Shown: positions 46,284 through 58,125 of the stretch, piece after piece
How positions within the stretch are numbered: the first letter of the stretch is position 1
How the letters are laid out: each line of letters starts with the position of its first letter
Program-made: the position numbers and the translations under genes
Notes under the pieces: model-generated
What the model saw: the letters and a program-made list of their open reading frames with translations, nothing else
What the model was told of the DNA's origin: nothing
The model's database searches: none
Assembly (NCBI GenBank): GCA_918807975.1
Contig: OU964922.1
Coordinates: 32,476,329 to 32,540,328, forward strand
Length of the DNA: 64,000 nucleotides
Direction: 5' to 3'
Source of the DNA: Aplidium turbinatum
Taxonomy: Eukaryota > Chordata > Ascidiacea > Aplousobranchia > Polyclinidae

Positions 46284-49200
46284 GAATAGCTGTTTCCCTT
46301 CCAATGATACCAAATGATTCCTTTATGACGACCACTCGAATGCCCTCCATCGATGTATTCTCCATTTAAGTCTGAATGAGAACAATGATCATACCACCAC
46401 GCTCCACGACGATCAACGGCACAATTGCTGCTCCCCAACGCGTCATTATCGTTGTCTTTTGTGCTGAATTGCTGATTATTGTTGTAGGACAATGAATCAT
46501 CTTCAATAAAAATGATTTACGTCAAAATGCTATTTTCTTACGCAAACAACTTGCCTTGTCAGTAAATAATCAGTTCATGTTCAAAAGCTCTCAACTGCTA
46601 TAACTTATTTGAAAAAATTGAATTATATTGAGAGAGATTAAATTTCATTTTCAACATCATTTTGTAAATACTGGTTGTGTGCTGTATACAATTTTAATAG
46701 TACCCGGTCTGTGACCAAAAGCGTTTTTTCCGTAAGCAATCCATTGTAAATATGGACAAATAACTTTTAATGATCAATTGGCACCGGCTAAGATAGCCAG
46801 TGACGTGCTTTCCGTGTACGAAAACAGCTCGTATTAAGATAGGGTTAATAAAGTTTCAAATTTTAGAAATAGATTAAGCTTGAAAGTTGGATAGATCGTT
46901 TTATATACTTTGCTTTATTATTCACGCAATCGTTTTGTGTTTACTTAATAATCTTGATAATAATCCACTGATTAGCTGAAATGACAGATGCTTGGGACAT
47001 TAAGCTCCTTTCGAAAATGTTCATTTTCTACATGTATCCGAGTGTTCGTTTGATAGTGTGTATGTTTGTATTATAGCCGATGCGGCTTGTGATGAACTAG
47101 ATGCTCAGTTCGTAATTATTGTAGATACGTAAGCTACCACTTTATTTGATAGTAAGCAAGCGAAATAGATCTTAGTAAAAAAATTTGAAATCGAAAAACA
47201 TTTTTTAAGGTGGCGCCAAGATCTAAATTTTACAAATTTATTTTATGAAAATAGCTAGGCTTACACCCTTTCCAACGTAGAAGAAAAATTTCCAAATAAT
47301 TAATGAAAACATCTGCACACTCTATGTGATGTTGATGTCCGTCCTTCGTTTTCGAAGATGGAACGGATAATGTGATTTTATTCGATTGTTCAAAGACAAA
47401 CAAATGATTTGCCAAATAGCGGTCCTTGTGGTTATTTAGGTGTAATTTACAGTAGATACAATCCAACTTTTGTCAAATGAAAACTTATTTCTGTTCAAAA
47501 CCATTGGTTCAACCACTCACTAACCCACCTGCTGTTCCATTACAACTTCCAATATTCAATCGATAATGGATGTGGAGTCTCCTACAGTCATGGTGCTGAA
47601 AAATATTTATCGTCGTATAAACCGTTAATAGTACTGGGGTATATGATGAAATAAAAATGATATGTATCACAAGATACGTTTCAATTGCGTTGAAATGGTA
47701 GAGCATAGAAACAATACGATAAGCAGCAGCCGGTCCACAAACTCAACTAACTTATAGGCGCCTAAACAAAACTTAATTGAATTGTTCGATGCATAAAATT
47801 TGTTAGCGATTGTTTGGATGGTTTGGATGGTAATTATTTGGTAAACCTTGATGCCAGATTTTAAAAACAGATTGCAATATGTTTATTTAATAATAAGTTT
47901 TATTTTTTTTTTTTATTTATTGATTTCATTTGAAACAGCCGGGCTATACATTGAACAAACAATATGTAATGAAAAATTAAATACTCACCTGTACTCAGCA
48001 TATGCAGTGTTTCCTTCCCAGTCTTCAAGATCAATGCGAAGTTTATACGAACCAGAACTGGTAATGGCATGGAGATTATCTAAGCCTGAAAATATCAAAA
48101 ACTCAAAATACATGACAAATCAAAGTATAAATCATAAAATATAACTGCAGATAGTGCTATACCACTTCGACTTCAAGGTCTCATCCATGCAGTGTTGCCG
48201 GATGTAGAATTCTGTCAATTTGGAAAAATCTGAAGGTCGTTGAGATTCATGGGAAACCAAATTTGGGTTAAAAAAAATCTAAATTTTTGTAGAAGGAAAA
48301 GGTAGACAATGCTTGTTTTAAAAAATTGCGGCTACACTGAGGTGATAAAAATCAAATACTTTCATTTTTAGAGATCATTTTGTAATTTGTAAAAAGCACA
48401 TCACTCAGTGAAGATTGATACATTTTGCTTGTAATATGAATTGTAAAAGATGTTTCATTAAAGTGTTCACAATTTTTTTTCACTTTTTCAACTCACAAAA
48501 ACAGTGGATAAGATATTAAATAATAGGAACAGCTAAAGGTGGTTACGTGGCTTTTTAACTGCCGATTTTGTTTTAAACAAGTGTAATTTTCCTATGTTGT
48601 GCTGGTAAGCCACATAGCAAGCAACAGTAGCCGCACCAATATGTTCTGTTAAGATTTTGCACTACTTTGGCACTTGTGTTGCATTTGAATTTTTGAAAAA
48701 ACAAGTTTGCAGCCAAACATTTCAAGGGTATTGATGCTTGACGAATGTTTTATTAACTCTGGTTTTGAAGGATTGCGACGTGTAAATACTTTATTCTCTT
48801 GCCAAATGATTGCTGCTTCAAATCACCACAAAGTTTTGGCATAAATGTGAGGGGCCCAACACGCAAACTGGTAAATCACAACTTGAAACTAACGTATAGT
48901 TGTGTCATAGTTATGTGACCCACCCAACCAGAATTCACCACTTTTGTTTCCAAATCCAGCTTGATATTCAGACCAACCCAAATAAAAATCAACTTCTCCT
49001 GGGTTTCTTCTTTGAAACACCTGGAAAAGTGGAGATGTGAACACTTGTCTATTATTCATGTGCTTTATTTAATTTCTCAAACAACAAGAATGTCTTCAGC
49101 AAGACAAAACTATATTTGAAAATACTGGGAAACTTTGGGGCCTGTCTAAACAGAGTAAACCGGGTGCAATTGATATTTGTTGAATTTCCAAAAACGAAAT

Positions 49201-50779
49201 ATAGAGGGAGTGCTTATCAATAAACAATTTGGTGATTTCATAGGTATTAGATATATTATTTACACGTTTTGCCAAGATGAAACAGCGTATCTTGACCTGT
49301 CTATCTAGGCTCAAAATAAATGCAGCATTGACAGAATAATAAGAATTTTATAGGCTATGTTGAATTATGTTTATAATATAAGTCATGTTAAAATTGAATT
49401 TTTCATATTCGTTTGTAATATTAAACAATAAAATAGCCGAGGTATGAAAATTAATTTTTTCAAATTTTAGAAATTTCAGGTCAAAACATACTGTAGAAAA
49501 TTAAATAACAAACTTGAATGTAACGTTAATTTACTGAAATACACAAACACAACCAAGATATAAATCGAACGTTTTTGTTGCAGTACTATGCTTTCGTTAG
49601 AACAAAATATTTCAATTACACATAAAGAAGAATCAGTTAGAAATTTATTTTGTTTGGCAAATGATATTTTGACGAACACTGGACTAAAACTGCACATCAC
49701 AACATTAAACAAAGAGAGAAACTTGAATCTAAACCATTTCGACAAAGCATATCATAAACATGGTTTGAAAGACCAGCATAAGAGTGATTCAATTCAACTA
49801 GAAAATGCACAACAAAAAGACTAATCGCAAACACATTATTTCTTTTTTATGTTGGCACTCTGTACCAACTGAAATAACATCTAGATTCTAGACATAACGC
49901 ATCACAACGCTGTTTATACACGTCATACCAAAAAGAAGAAATTTCAATCACTGCATTATGTTGGACATGAGTATTAGATCAGTGCATTGATGGAAAACAT
50001 GACCTTTAGCATAGGCTAGTCAGGGAATGGTTTATCAAACTTTTAAGGTCTATCTGTAACATGTATAGCATCGCATGTGATCCAAAAAAACGTTTGCTTC
50101 GTACCATGCAAAAACTAATGAGCATACAATAAGCGTCTACAAGATAAAGCAAAGTATCAAAAATTTAGTGACATCAACATGTGAAAGTTTTACTTACCAA
50201 CCAACTGCCATCACCAGATTCTAAATCGCAGTACACGTCAAGAATTTTTCCTTTTATGAAAATTGAATAAATTCCACTGGTGTTGTGTCCTTGTTTGGCA
50301 ACATCATTGCAGTCATTTGTTTGAAGGAAAGTCATTTCTGATAAAATCAAAACACACTCAACAAGAAACAAAAATCTGTTTATTTTGAAGCATGGGCTAT
50401 AAGAAATCACTTTGGTTAATTTTTTAATGTTTAGTTATTTTTTAACTTCGGATTTATTTTAACGCAGAAAGTCAACAAACGTTTTTCTTTATCACAAAGT
50501 AAATAAATAATTTACGATGTTTTTCCTGCTCATAAAGGCAGAGCAAAGTGTTAATCGGGGGAGGTAGTTTTAAAATACGCTCACTGGTTCTAATTTTGAT
50601 GCGATGTTTGTAATTTGAGGCAAACTGTAAGAAAAAATGTGATCAATTACTTCTTCCAATCTTTCACTTCTCCTTTGTGAAATAACTTGAACAATATATA
50701 TCAAGAACACATTGGCATCAAATCTGTATTCTTAAGAGCTTATGTGGTCTTTTTTGTACCCATGGTACAAACTATTCGA

Positions 50780-51930
50780 TGACGTATACCTTTATTTCAG
50801 ACCTTGCGATCCATATGAAGCGAAGAGAACAATTTAACAAATTCACTTGCATGCAACATGCGCTATAAGACATAGGCTATACTAGTATAAACAATTAGAA
50901 ACATTCAGAATAAGGTTATACGAGATGCATTGTTTGTTTGTAGTGTTCATGAAACGATGACTATAACAGACAATCCGATTTCATGAGCGACGAAATTTAT
51001 TCATTCATTTTATTTTTCATCATTTACGCGTCCGTGACGAAAAAAATACTACTAACTACAAAAGTCGATATAGTTATACCAGCACGATAATAAACGGGAA
51101 AAGGTTGCAAAATCTTGAACCCAAACTCAAAAACCCAAAAAACAAATAGCAAAAAATAAGACAAAAACAAAGAGAAGCACACATGTGGTAATGAATGACA
51201 GCCTAATGAAAAGTATTGTGGATTGAATTTGCCAGTTCCTGTATTGATTTGGTTGAGCAGTCATCATAACAATAATAGGATAGAGAAAGAAAACCAGACA
51301 TAAAAGAAACCCATCCTAGGCAAAAACCGGTTTTGATGTGGCCTAGGAGAGCAAGGTGTAGAGCTCTTTCTATAATTAGACAGCACATCACCCAGTGGCC
51401 TACGACGATTGAGGTTCGAGATCCAGTTTAAAGTATTGTTTCTTGTCCTGGTGGGTGGTGGAATGGATGAACCAGTAGATAAGATGATGATGTCCTGATG
51501 GTGTTGATGAAGCTCTCATCCTCTTTTACTATTAGCTGAGATTTCGCAACGTTTGATAAACGCAAAAACAGCTTTTCTCATCAAGGCCTCAAATGTAGTT
51601 GTACCACAAGAGATTTGAAGCACACTGATGTTGATGTGACGAGGCAGTCGATATAAAATACGAAACGAATTGTTATACGCCACTCGAAGACGATGAATAT
51701 TGGAACATAAAAATTCACTCCATAGTTGGTTTCCATACATATGCATACAATACGACCGAAATAAGATATTTTTGACCACTTGAGAATGCATTGAAAATCT
51801 AGCTCTTAATTTATTTGCAGAGCAATAAAAGAAACGAACTTGTCTAGTGACATCACAATCATCAAGCAAGTCACTTCTTAGACGCACACCTGAGATGCAC
51901 ACCTGATGACTTAACTCGGTCAACCAAATT
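50780..51930 (-). mobile_element. LINE 3' fragment in intron 2 of pseudogene C
   Basis: Absent from gene B's matching intron (near 28220). The minus-strand frame 51923-51516 encodes VTRQVRFFYCSANKLRARF, VVKNILFRSYCMHMYGNQLW and RVAYNNSFRILYRLPRHIN, the post-catalytic part of a non-LTR reverse transcriptase. Below it lies about 700 bases of non-coding 3' sequence. It is 5' truncated. Confidence 0.75.
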
Positions 51931-53193
51931 AAGTTTGTGAATATGTTTCATAAAGAACACATTAGTGAATTACTTTTGCCAAAAGTAACAGCTATTTGTT
52001 ATCATCTTTTATTCTTGCGTGTTAAAAGAAGTTTGACATTTCGGATTCAGCACTCAATATTAACCCTACCTCAGTTTTCAAATATTTTTGCGGAACAAGT
52101 ATGCATCGAACAGTGTTATTATAAGGTAATGCATAAAAAAATGTGCTACCTCAGTTAAAGGTCATTCAAACGCGGAACTTATTTAATCAAAATTTGTCAA
52201 ATAGTTTAATATTAGACTACATACGTTTTAAATCCAATTAAAAAATAGATAAACTAACTGAGTCATGCACTATCCTTAGAATACGTTTTAAACCCAATAA
52301 TTGTGATCTTAAAATGTATCAACATTGCATGCTGCTTTTAAATCGCAACGATGAAAGTATACTTTAAAGAAAAAAGCTTTTCCTAAAAGTTTTGATCAAT
52401 ATTAAAATCGCGATGGATGAAGAATACAAAACAAAAACAATCTCTGAATAACGCAATGGTCTTTTTTATCTGCATAATTTTCTAATTTCTGTTCCATTGC
52501 AGACAATTTGTTCTGCAGCCTTTCCAACTCCGCACTGGTGTCATCAGCTCGTGCTTTTTCACCTTTCATACCTTGATCACCTGTATTGGTAAAAAAATGC
52601 AATCGGCTTTTCTATATTTTTAGTGAGACTATAAGTTTTTAAACGCAACTTTATCACATCAACATTGGCAGAAAAACGTTTTATGGTGCTGCAAGTAAAA
52701 TCGGCGAATATTTACCATATACGCTACCTACAACGGCCACTGACTTACTTTAAAAAGCATTAAACCTACTAATGAGGATTATCACCAAACTATCACCAAA
52801 CTATTATCACCAAACTCGACCAACTAGTGTAGATTATCACCAAACACAAACCTTAATTTTGTTCAATCTCTGCTTGTTTATTACCAAATAAAAAAGGTTT
52901 TGTAAAAGCTTAAGTTTATGTCCAGTTGTGACCAAATAAATAGTTAAAATCATCCAGATAATGGATATTTGGCTGTGGCCACAAAACATTAATGTGACAC
53001 GCCATTTCAGGTGATTAGGTAGAATCATGGGTGATCAAACTGTTCTATAGTTACGTATCCTTTCGTTGAAACTACGCATGTGTCGTCTCCCTTAAAAACA
53101 TTTAGTACAAACTGCATGCGACAGAATGGATCAACGCAAAATGTAATCAGTGACTGTTTAAATTGTCTCTACACTTTAAATGTGATGGATTAA

Positions 53194-53309
53194 GTTGGCG
53201 TTACTTTGCAAGTAAACCAGTTTTTGAATCAAAAGTGACTGTCATGTCACTTGTCACATGTTTGTCACTTTTGATTCAAAAACTGGTTTACTTGCAAAGT
53301 AACGCCAAC
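53194..53309. repeat. Perfect 46-bp inverted repeat in intron 1 upstream half of unit C
   Basis: Arms 53194-53239 and 53264-53309 are exactly complementary with a 24-base loop. The matching position in the other duplicate (about 30273-30340) has a single arm only. The extra arm plus loop is the reverse complement of the neighbouring sequence. Confidence 0.9.
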
Positions 53310-54789
53310 ATGTGACAAGTGACATGACAAACACTTGTGTCTCTTTTTAAAAGAGGTACGCATGTTTGCCATGCTTAATTGGAAATCTGACACAAAAATA
53401 TACGACTTCGACTCCTCGGTTTATAACTGGTCGACTCCAGACAAGCTAAAATCCCTAACCTCCGACTTCACAGCCCTCATTCTTAGTTTCGAAATTTTAT
53501 TAGTTGTATTTTTCCACATATTTACTTAACCGCATCGTTTTTATCGAATTGCGTTGCATTGACGTATATATAGTGTCTTGCGTGCCGGAAGTTTTTTGAG
53601 GCAATGCTACTTCGTAAAAACGTCGAACAGACCAGGCTTGCCACTCACAGATATTCAAACAAGCTGATTGAATGGCTACAGAAAACTACATACATCAAAA
53701 AACAAACTATCAACCTTTGACCCCCTGCAAACCCGTCGCACCCCTCTTGCCAGGAGGGCCAGGCAATCCCTTTTCACTGACGTCATCAATATTAGGAGCA
53801 GCACCACATGAACAACACGTCATTTCACGTGAGGTGTCCGCAATCGACCATGACATGGCAAAAATGCTGAGGATGACCAAGATTACTGCTTTGTCCATGT
53901 TTGTTTTGAAATCAAAGTAATAAAAACAATAAAATTCAAACCCTGCTTTTGCTCCTGCCGTAGAATTATAATTGTTAAAAATATTGTAATTATTTGTATG
54001 ATTCAGTAAAGACTATTTATTGCTCATATAAAAAAAAGAATACAAAAAATACTCTAATTGAGTTTAGGCAAATTATCTTCAACTTTATCCTGACAAGCTT
54101 CAAACAACCTTTTGAGGTCCAACTTCTTTTCCGGTATTGGATCGGAGAGGTCCAAATTTTTTTCAATAAATTTTAGTATGCTAATTCGGGTGGAATGAAA
54201 AAATAATATATTTTTCATTTAAAAAAACCCAGATGTCTTAAAAGTGGCGTTTAGGCCTAAAAATATATTTCAAAATGATTTTGGTCATCTGCCACCTGTA
54301 CTGAAATGAAGTGAAATGTGCGTCTAGGCTAAAGCTCAGCCAGCCATGGATATTGACTACCTTGACCGTATATATATATAGATGCACATTTCACGTGTGT
54401 CATAATGACAAGTACGCGATTGCCATCACTATCTGTTCTACCAACAGTTAGCAACCACCATTAATTGACTTACACTAGACTAATTTACTTCTCCTGGACA
54501 TAACCTACAACGGATCTTGCCATTAAACTTTTCAGTGTCTACAAAGTAATTTTGTGATACTACGTATGACATCATTAAAGGACTGTAGTTTTTAAAAAAA
54601 TAACTGTAAATATTTTCATGAAAAATCTGACGTTGTTGTACAAAAATTATTTACTGCCCGAAAGTAGGCCATTTCTATGGTTGGAGAAAAAGCTACATAG
54701 GCAAGGTCTATTATAACATGTTCGGCTACCGTCAGGGACTTTGATCTTGAGTAGATCTTCACATGTAGCCTATTCGCACAAAAATAATT

Positions 54790-57700
54790 TTGGTACAAAA
54801 GGTTTTGTAAAGGATTGATGTCCTGTAAACCAGACGGTTGAATACGTGACATCAATATTTATGCAATTCAAAATACGATTCAAAATTAAATCAATGAAAA
54901 TAAAAAGCAAAATCATCGGCAAACTGTGTTTTTGATTTATATGTCGGCGTTTCTAAGCTTCCATCCATTTTAGGATTAAACCTTTTGACCTCAGTGATCG
55001 TAATTTTTTCTCTTTTTTTCAATTTTAAAAATATAGCAAATAAAATTCAACTTTTAAAATTATTTTTGCTTTAGTATTTTTGTGCCATGTTTTAGCACTT
55101 AGCCAGCACACAAAAAAAAACTATACTACTCAGTCAAACTACATCATCTCTAGATGCAGTGAACAAAAGCTGCATTAGTCAAAACATGTTTTATGTATAT
55201 CTGGTCTGCAACCACATCTACACTTTGCGGAAAAATCATTACAACTGCTAATTTTTCATCAAGAAAATATATTGTCATACAGAAAGCGTGTCTTACATGG
55301 AACCAGTCTCTAAATGGAATAGAGATGATAGAAATCAGATGCTCAAGACTAACTTCTCACTAACAATTAACTTTTCATAATTAGTTACTTTGATAATAAA
55401 ATACTGCATGTCAATCATAGACTATGAATTCTAGATTGTTACATCACAAAAAGCATTAGTTATTCATTACAATGAAGGGATTTCTAAGTTCTTTGTATCA
55501 TAAGGTGTCGATGTCACCCGTCGTTTGCAGCAAACAGTTAAAATTACTGCACTTTTGCACACCAAACAAACAATGATCCCAGAGCGGTGTGAAGTTTATT
55601 AAACCAATGAAACTCACAAAAGGAAGCGGCTTTTACTGCAATCGGTTTTCGATTAATTTAAATTTAATTTCCAAAGGAAAGGGTGTCAAATTGACACCCT
55701 TCGTTGTACTAGTGTTAAGAAAAAACAATGCAAGCAAGCTGAAACTACGCCTCCAATAAAAGGTGTCATATTAACTAACGAAAGATTTGCCAAGGTTACA
55801 GCTTGAGTATAAGAAGTTTTGTTTTAAACGCAAAACAATATTGTGATAAGTTGAGACGCGTTACTTATCTTCGAAGTTTTGCAATTCATTTGTTGGAAGG
55901 TTTGTTCTACCACGTTTTCGTGGTTGACTGGTGGACTTTTCTACAGATTCTCTGCTTTTCTTTTCATTTTTTTGTTTAATCCAAACTCAGAATAAGCTAT
56001 AGTGCTTTTGTATTTGGAAGTTTTTTTTTGTCGTATCCTGCCTTACACCCGGTGGTTGAAAATTTAGATTGAGTGAATGGAAAGGCAAGGAAGCCAATCT
56101 TCGTGTCTACCTTCAGGCATGCCGTTAAGTGTCCTGCCAGAGACACAGCCACATGCTCTTGAGCGTGTCGATATTTGGAAGTGAAGTAATTTATCACAAA
56201 CAAAAGCTTTTGATTGACTTTTAATTTCATAAAAGAACCACAATGATATCTCATGAAATATTTTACGCGTGGGAGGCTTTCCTGTTCCATGCAAAGTCAC
56301 ATCTTTCTGTTTTCATTTGGAAGTGATGTAACTGAACAAAAGGGGAGAAAGTTTGAATCGTTTCCTTCTACAAGACATCAATTTAAACCATCACTCCCTC
56401 ACCGTAATTACATTACAGGAATACAACGTTTTTACAACGTGATTTAACATGTCCAGAGCAGGATCCGCTTACAAACATTTTGAATTGATGCTGCGACTGA
56501 AGATATCTCAAAATTCAAGTCTGATGTATTTTAAAATAAAGATCAAAATTAAACAAAAAACAATTAAAAGCAAAACAACCAGTTAAGTAACTCTGACTTG
56601 TCTGTTTTGTCACGTTCCTAAACTACCAATCAATTTTAACGGTTTTTAGACAAATTCTTAGAACTTTTGGTTTTGTAATTTCTGAGAATGTTGTTTCATT
56701 AATGAAATCTTTATCCTTGGAATGAAAAATTTTCTTTGGTAGCTTAATCCAGACACTTTTTTGGATACTTGTAGAGGCTTTGCACCACTGACGCAAACTT
56801 GATCATTGAGTTTATCTGAGGAAAGTTTTCGATTGTTAAAGTGTTGTTGCCAAGCGTTATTCCATCTACTAATTTGATAAATAAACATGTATTTTACTTC
56901 ATGCCTGGTACTCGATTTTCTTTTATCTATTGCAAATTAGTCCAAGCATAGCATGATATGCGTATCTTTTTATAGAAGCGACATAGCAGTGTGTACTAGA
57001 AAAATGCACCTGTGCCTCAATGTGCGTCATCCTGAGATGTGTTTGTTTTTGCAACAAAAGCCGACTGAATGAAATTGTTCAGCGCACATTTAAGAAAAAA
57101 ATGGTAGGCTCTTCTGTTTTAAAAAATAAGCTAAACTATTAAGAGGCCTTGCAACTGGTAATCACATGCAACACTTACAATCATTTGCCATGCTTTGTGA
57201 TAGTTTAACACATGGCCACGGTTTAGTTTATTCCACACAAAAATCGTGTGCCTTGTTTTTAACAAAGCACGTTTTTCAACAACAAGGAACACAAGAAACT
57301 ACTACATCATCAGTACATCATCAGTACATCATTAGAGCATCGTTAGTGCACTTCCACATAACATGAAGGTAGAGTTTTGTTTTTACTATTGTTTCGTTGA
57401 AGTTTAGGAATTAAAAAAGTTAACAACTACTACTTATCATAAACGAAACATAATATATTCTGATGACTGCTGCATTCACTACTAGATAGTAAAACGCCTG
57501 TTGTATCGCTGTAACATATTTCGCAGGCAAGAAGTCATAGTAACTCTTAACGCAAGTGTGGCCATTTTCAATCTAAAATGCACAAACAGTTATTGTATAA
57601 GTTTAGTACAATGAGGCATAATTGGTGTGGGAAATTTTCCTGTTTGATGCATACTCATAGCTCGGAAATATGAGGTTTCAGGAAGCAAACAGGAAGCTTT

Positions 57701-58120
57701 ACATTAATTATTTTATAAATTACATACAAACCCACACGACTTATAGTGAAAAGATGGTAATATAACGTATATGTATAATAGTGCTCACAGTAACTCCTTC
57801 AGTAACTATAAGGTCACAAACCCAGATCTGTTTGTTCATAAATTTTGCTTAATTTCCAGCAAAGATGTTAGTGTATTCTTGATTAGAAAAGCAATGTTTT
57901 ATAATGCTTCTAAGTATGCAAGTAATAGCCTATGTTGCTTTGAGAAAACTGTTTTGAATATATTCAGGATTATTTCATTTTATCTTGGAAATATCAAGAC
58001 TGATATCAGCGAGTTTATATTGAGTAAAGTGTTTGCAATATTTACATATTTTCATTTCACATCAAATATAGCCTAGCAACTTAAAAAGTTGAGTATTTTT
58101 GTTATTGCAACAATCTAAAA
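54790..58120. other. Divergent intergenic region between C and D
   Basis: No gene was recognised. It contains the start regions of both neighbours, a worn SINE piece at about 56690-56880, and a 23-base perfect palindrome at 55679-55701. Frames such as 55997-56300 and 57771-58076 have no motif. Confidence 0.5.
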
Positions 58121-58125
58121 AAAAG

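Larger units (their letters stand above)
45774..53898 (-). pseudogene. Ficolin-like pseudogene C
   Basis: Close copy of gene B on the same plan. Exons: 53898-53715, about 52579-52470, 50337-50198, 49020-48924, 48085-47989, 47595-47529, 46500 to about 46284 and then 45805-45774 across an insertion. Signal peptide MDKAVILVILSIFAMSW, collagen stretch and FReD motifs such as TKDNDND and LNGEYIDGG are still readable. Three lesions: the exon 2 donor is AT where gene B has GT; exon 6 is 67 nt instead of 68, shifting frame before the NYRLNIG motif; and a LINE tail interrupts exon 7 about twelve codons from its end. One collagen Gly is also Ala (GEKARADD). Exon 2 loss would be frame-neutral, but the exon 6 shift is not. 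Divergent with gene D. Confidence 0.85.
40048..54785. repeat. Segmental duplication, right copy (gene C and flank)
   Basis: Collinear with 18500-31870. Insertions private to this copy are hAT elements at 40668-41572, 43259-43691 and 44220-45114, the LINE tail in gene C exon 7, a LINE tail in intron 2 (50780-51930), an inverted snap-back duplication (53194-53309) and a 60-base repeat (46793-46852). Confidence 0.9.

Noticed and set aside
57290-57350. CATCATCAGTA repeat considered as a CRISPR-like or regulatory array
   Set aside because: Only three imperfect units without spacers; simple-sequence slippage in an animal genome.
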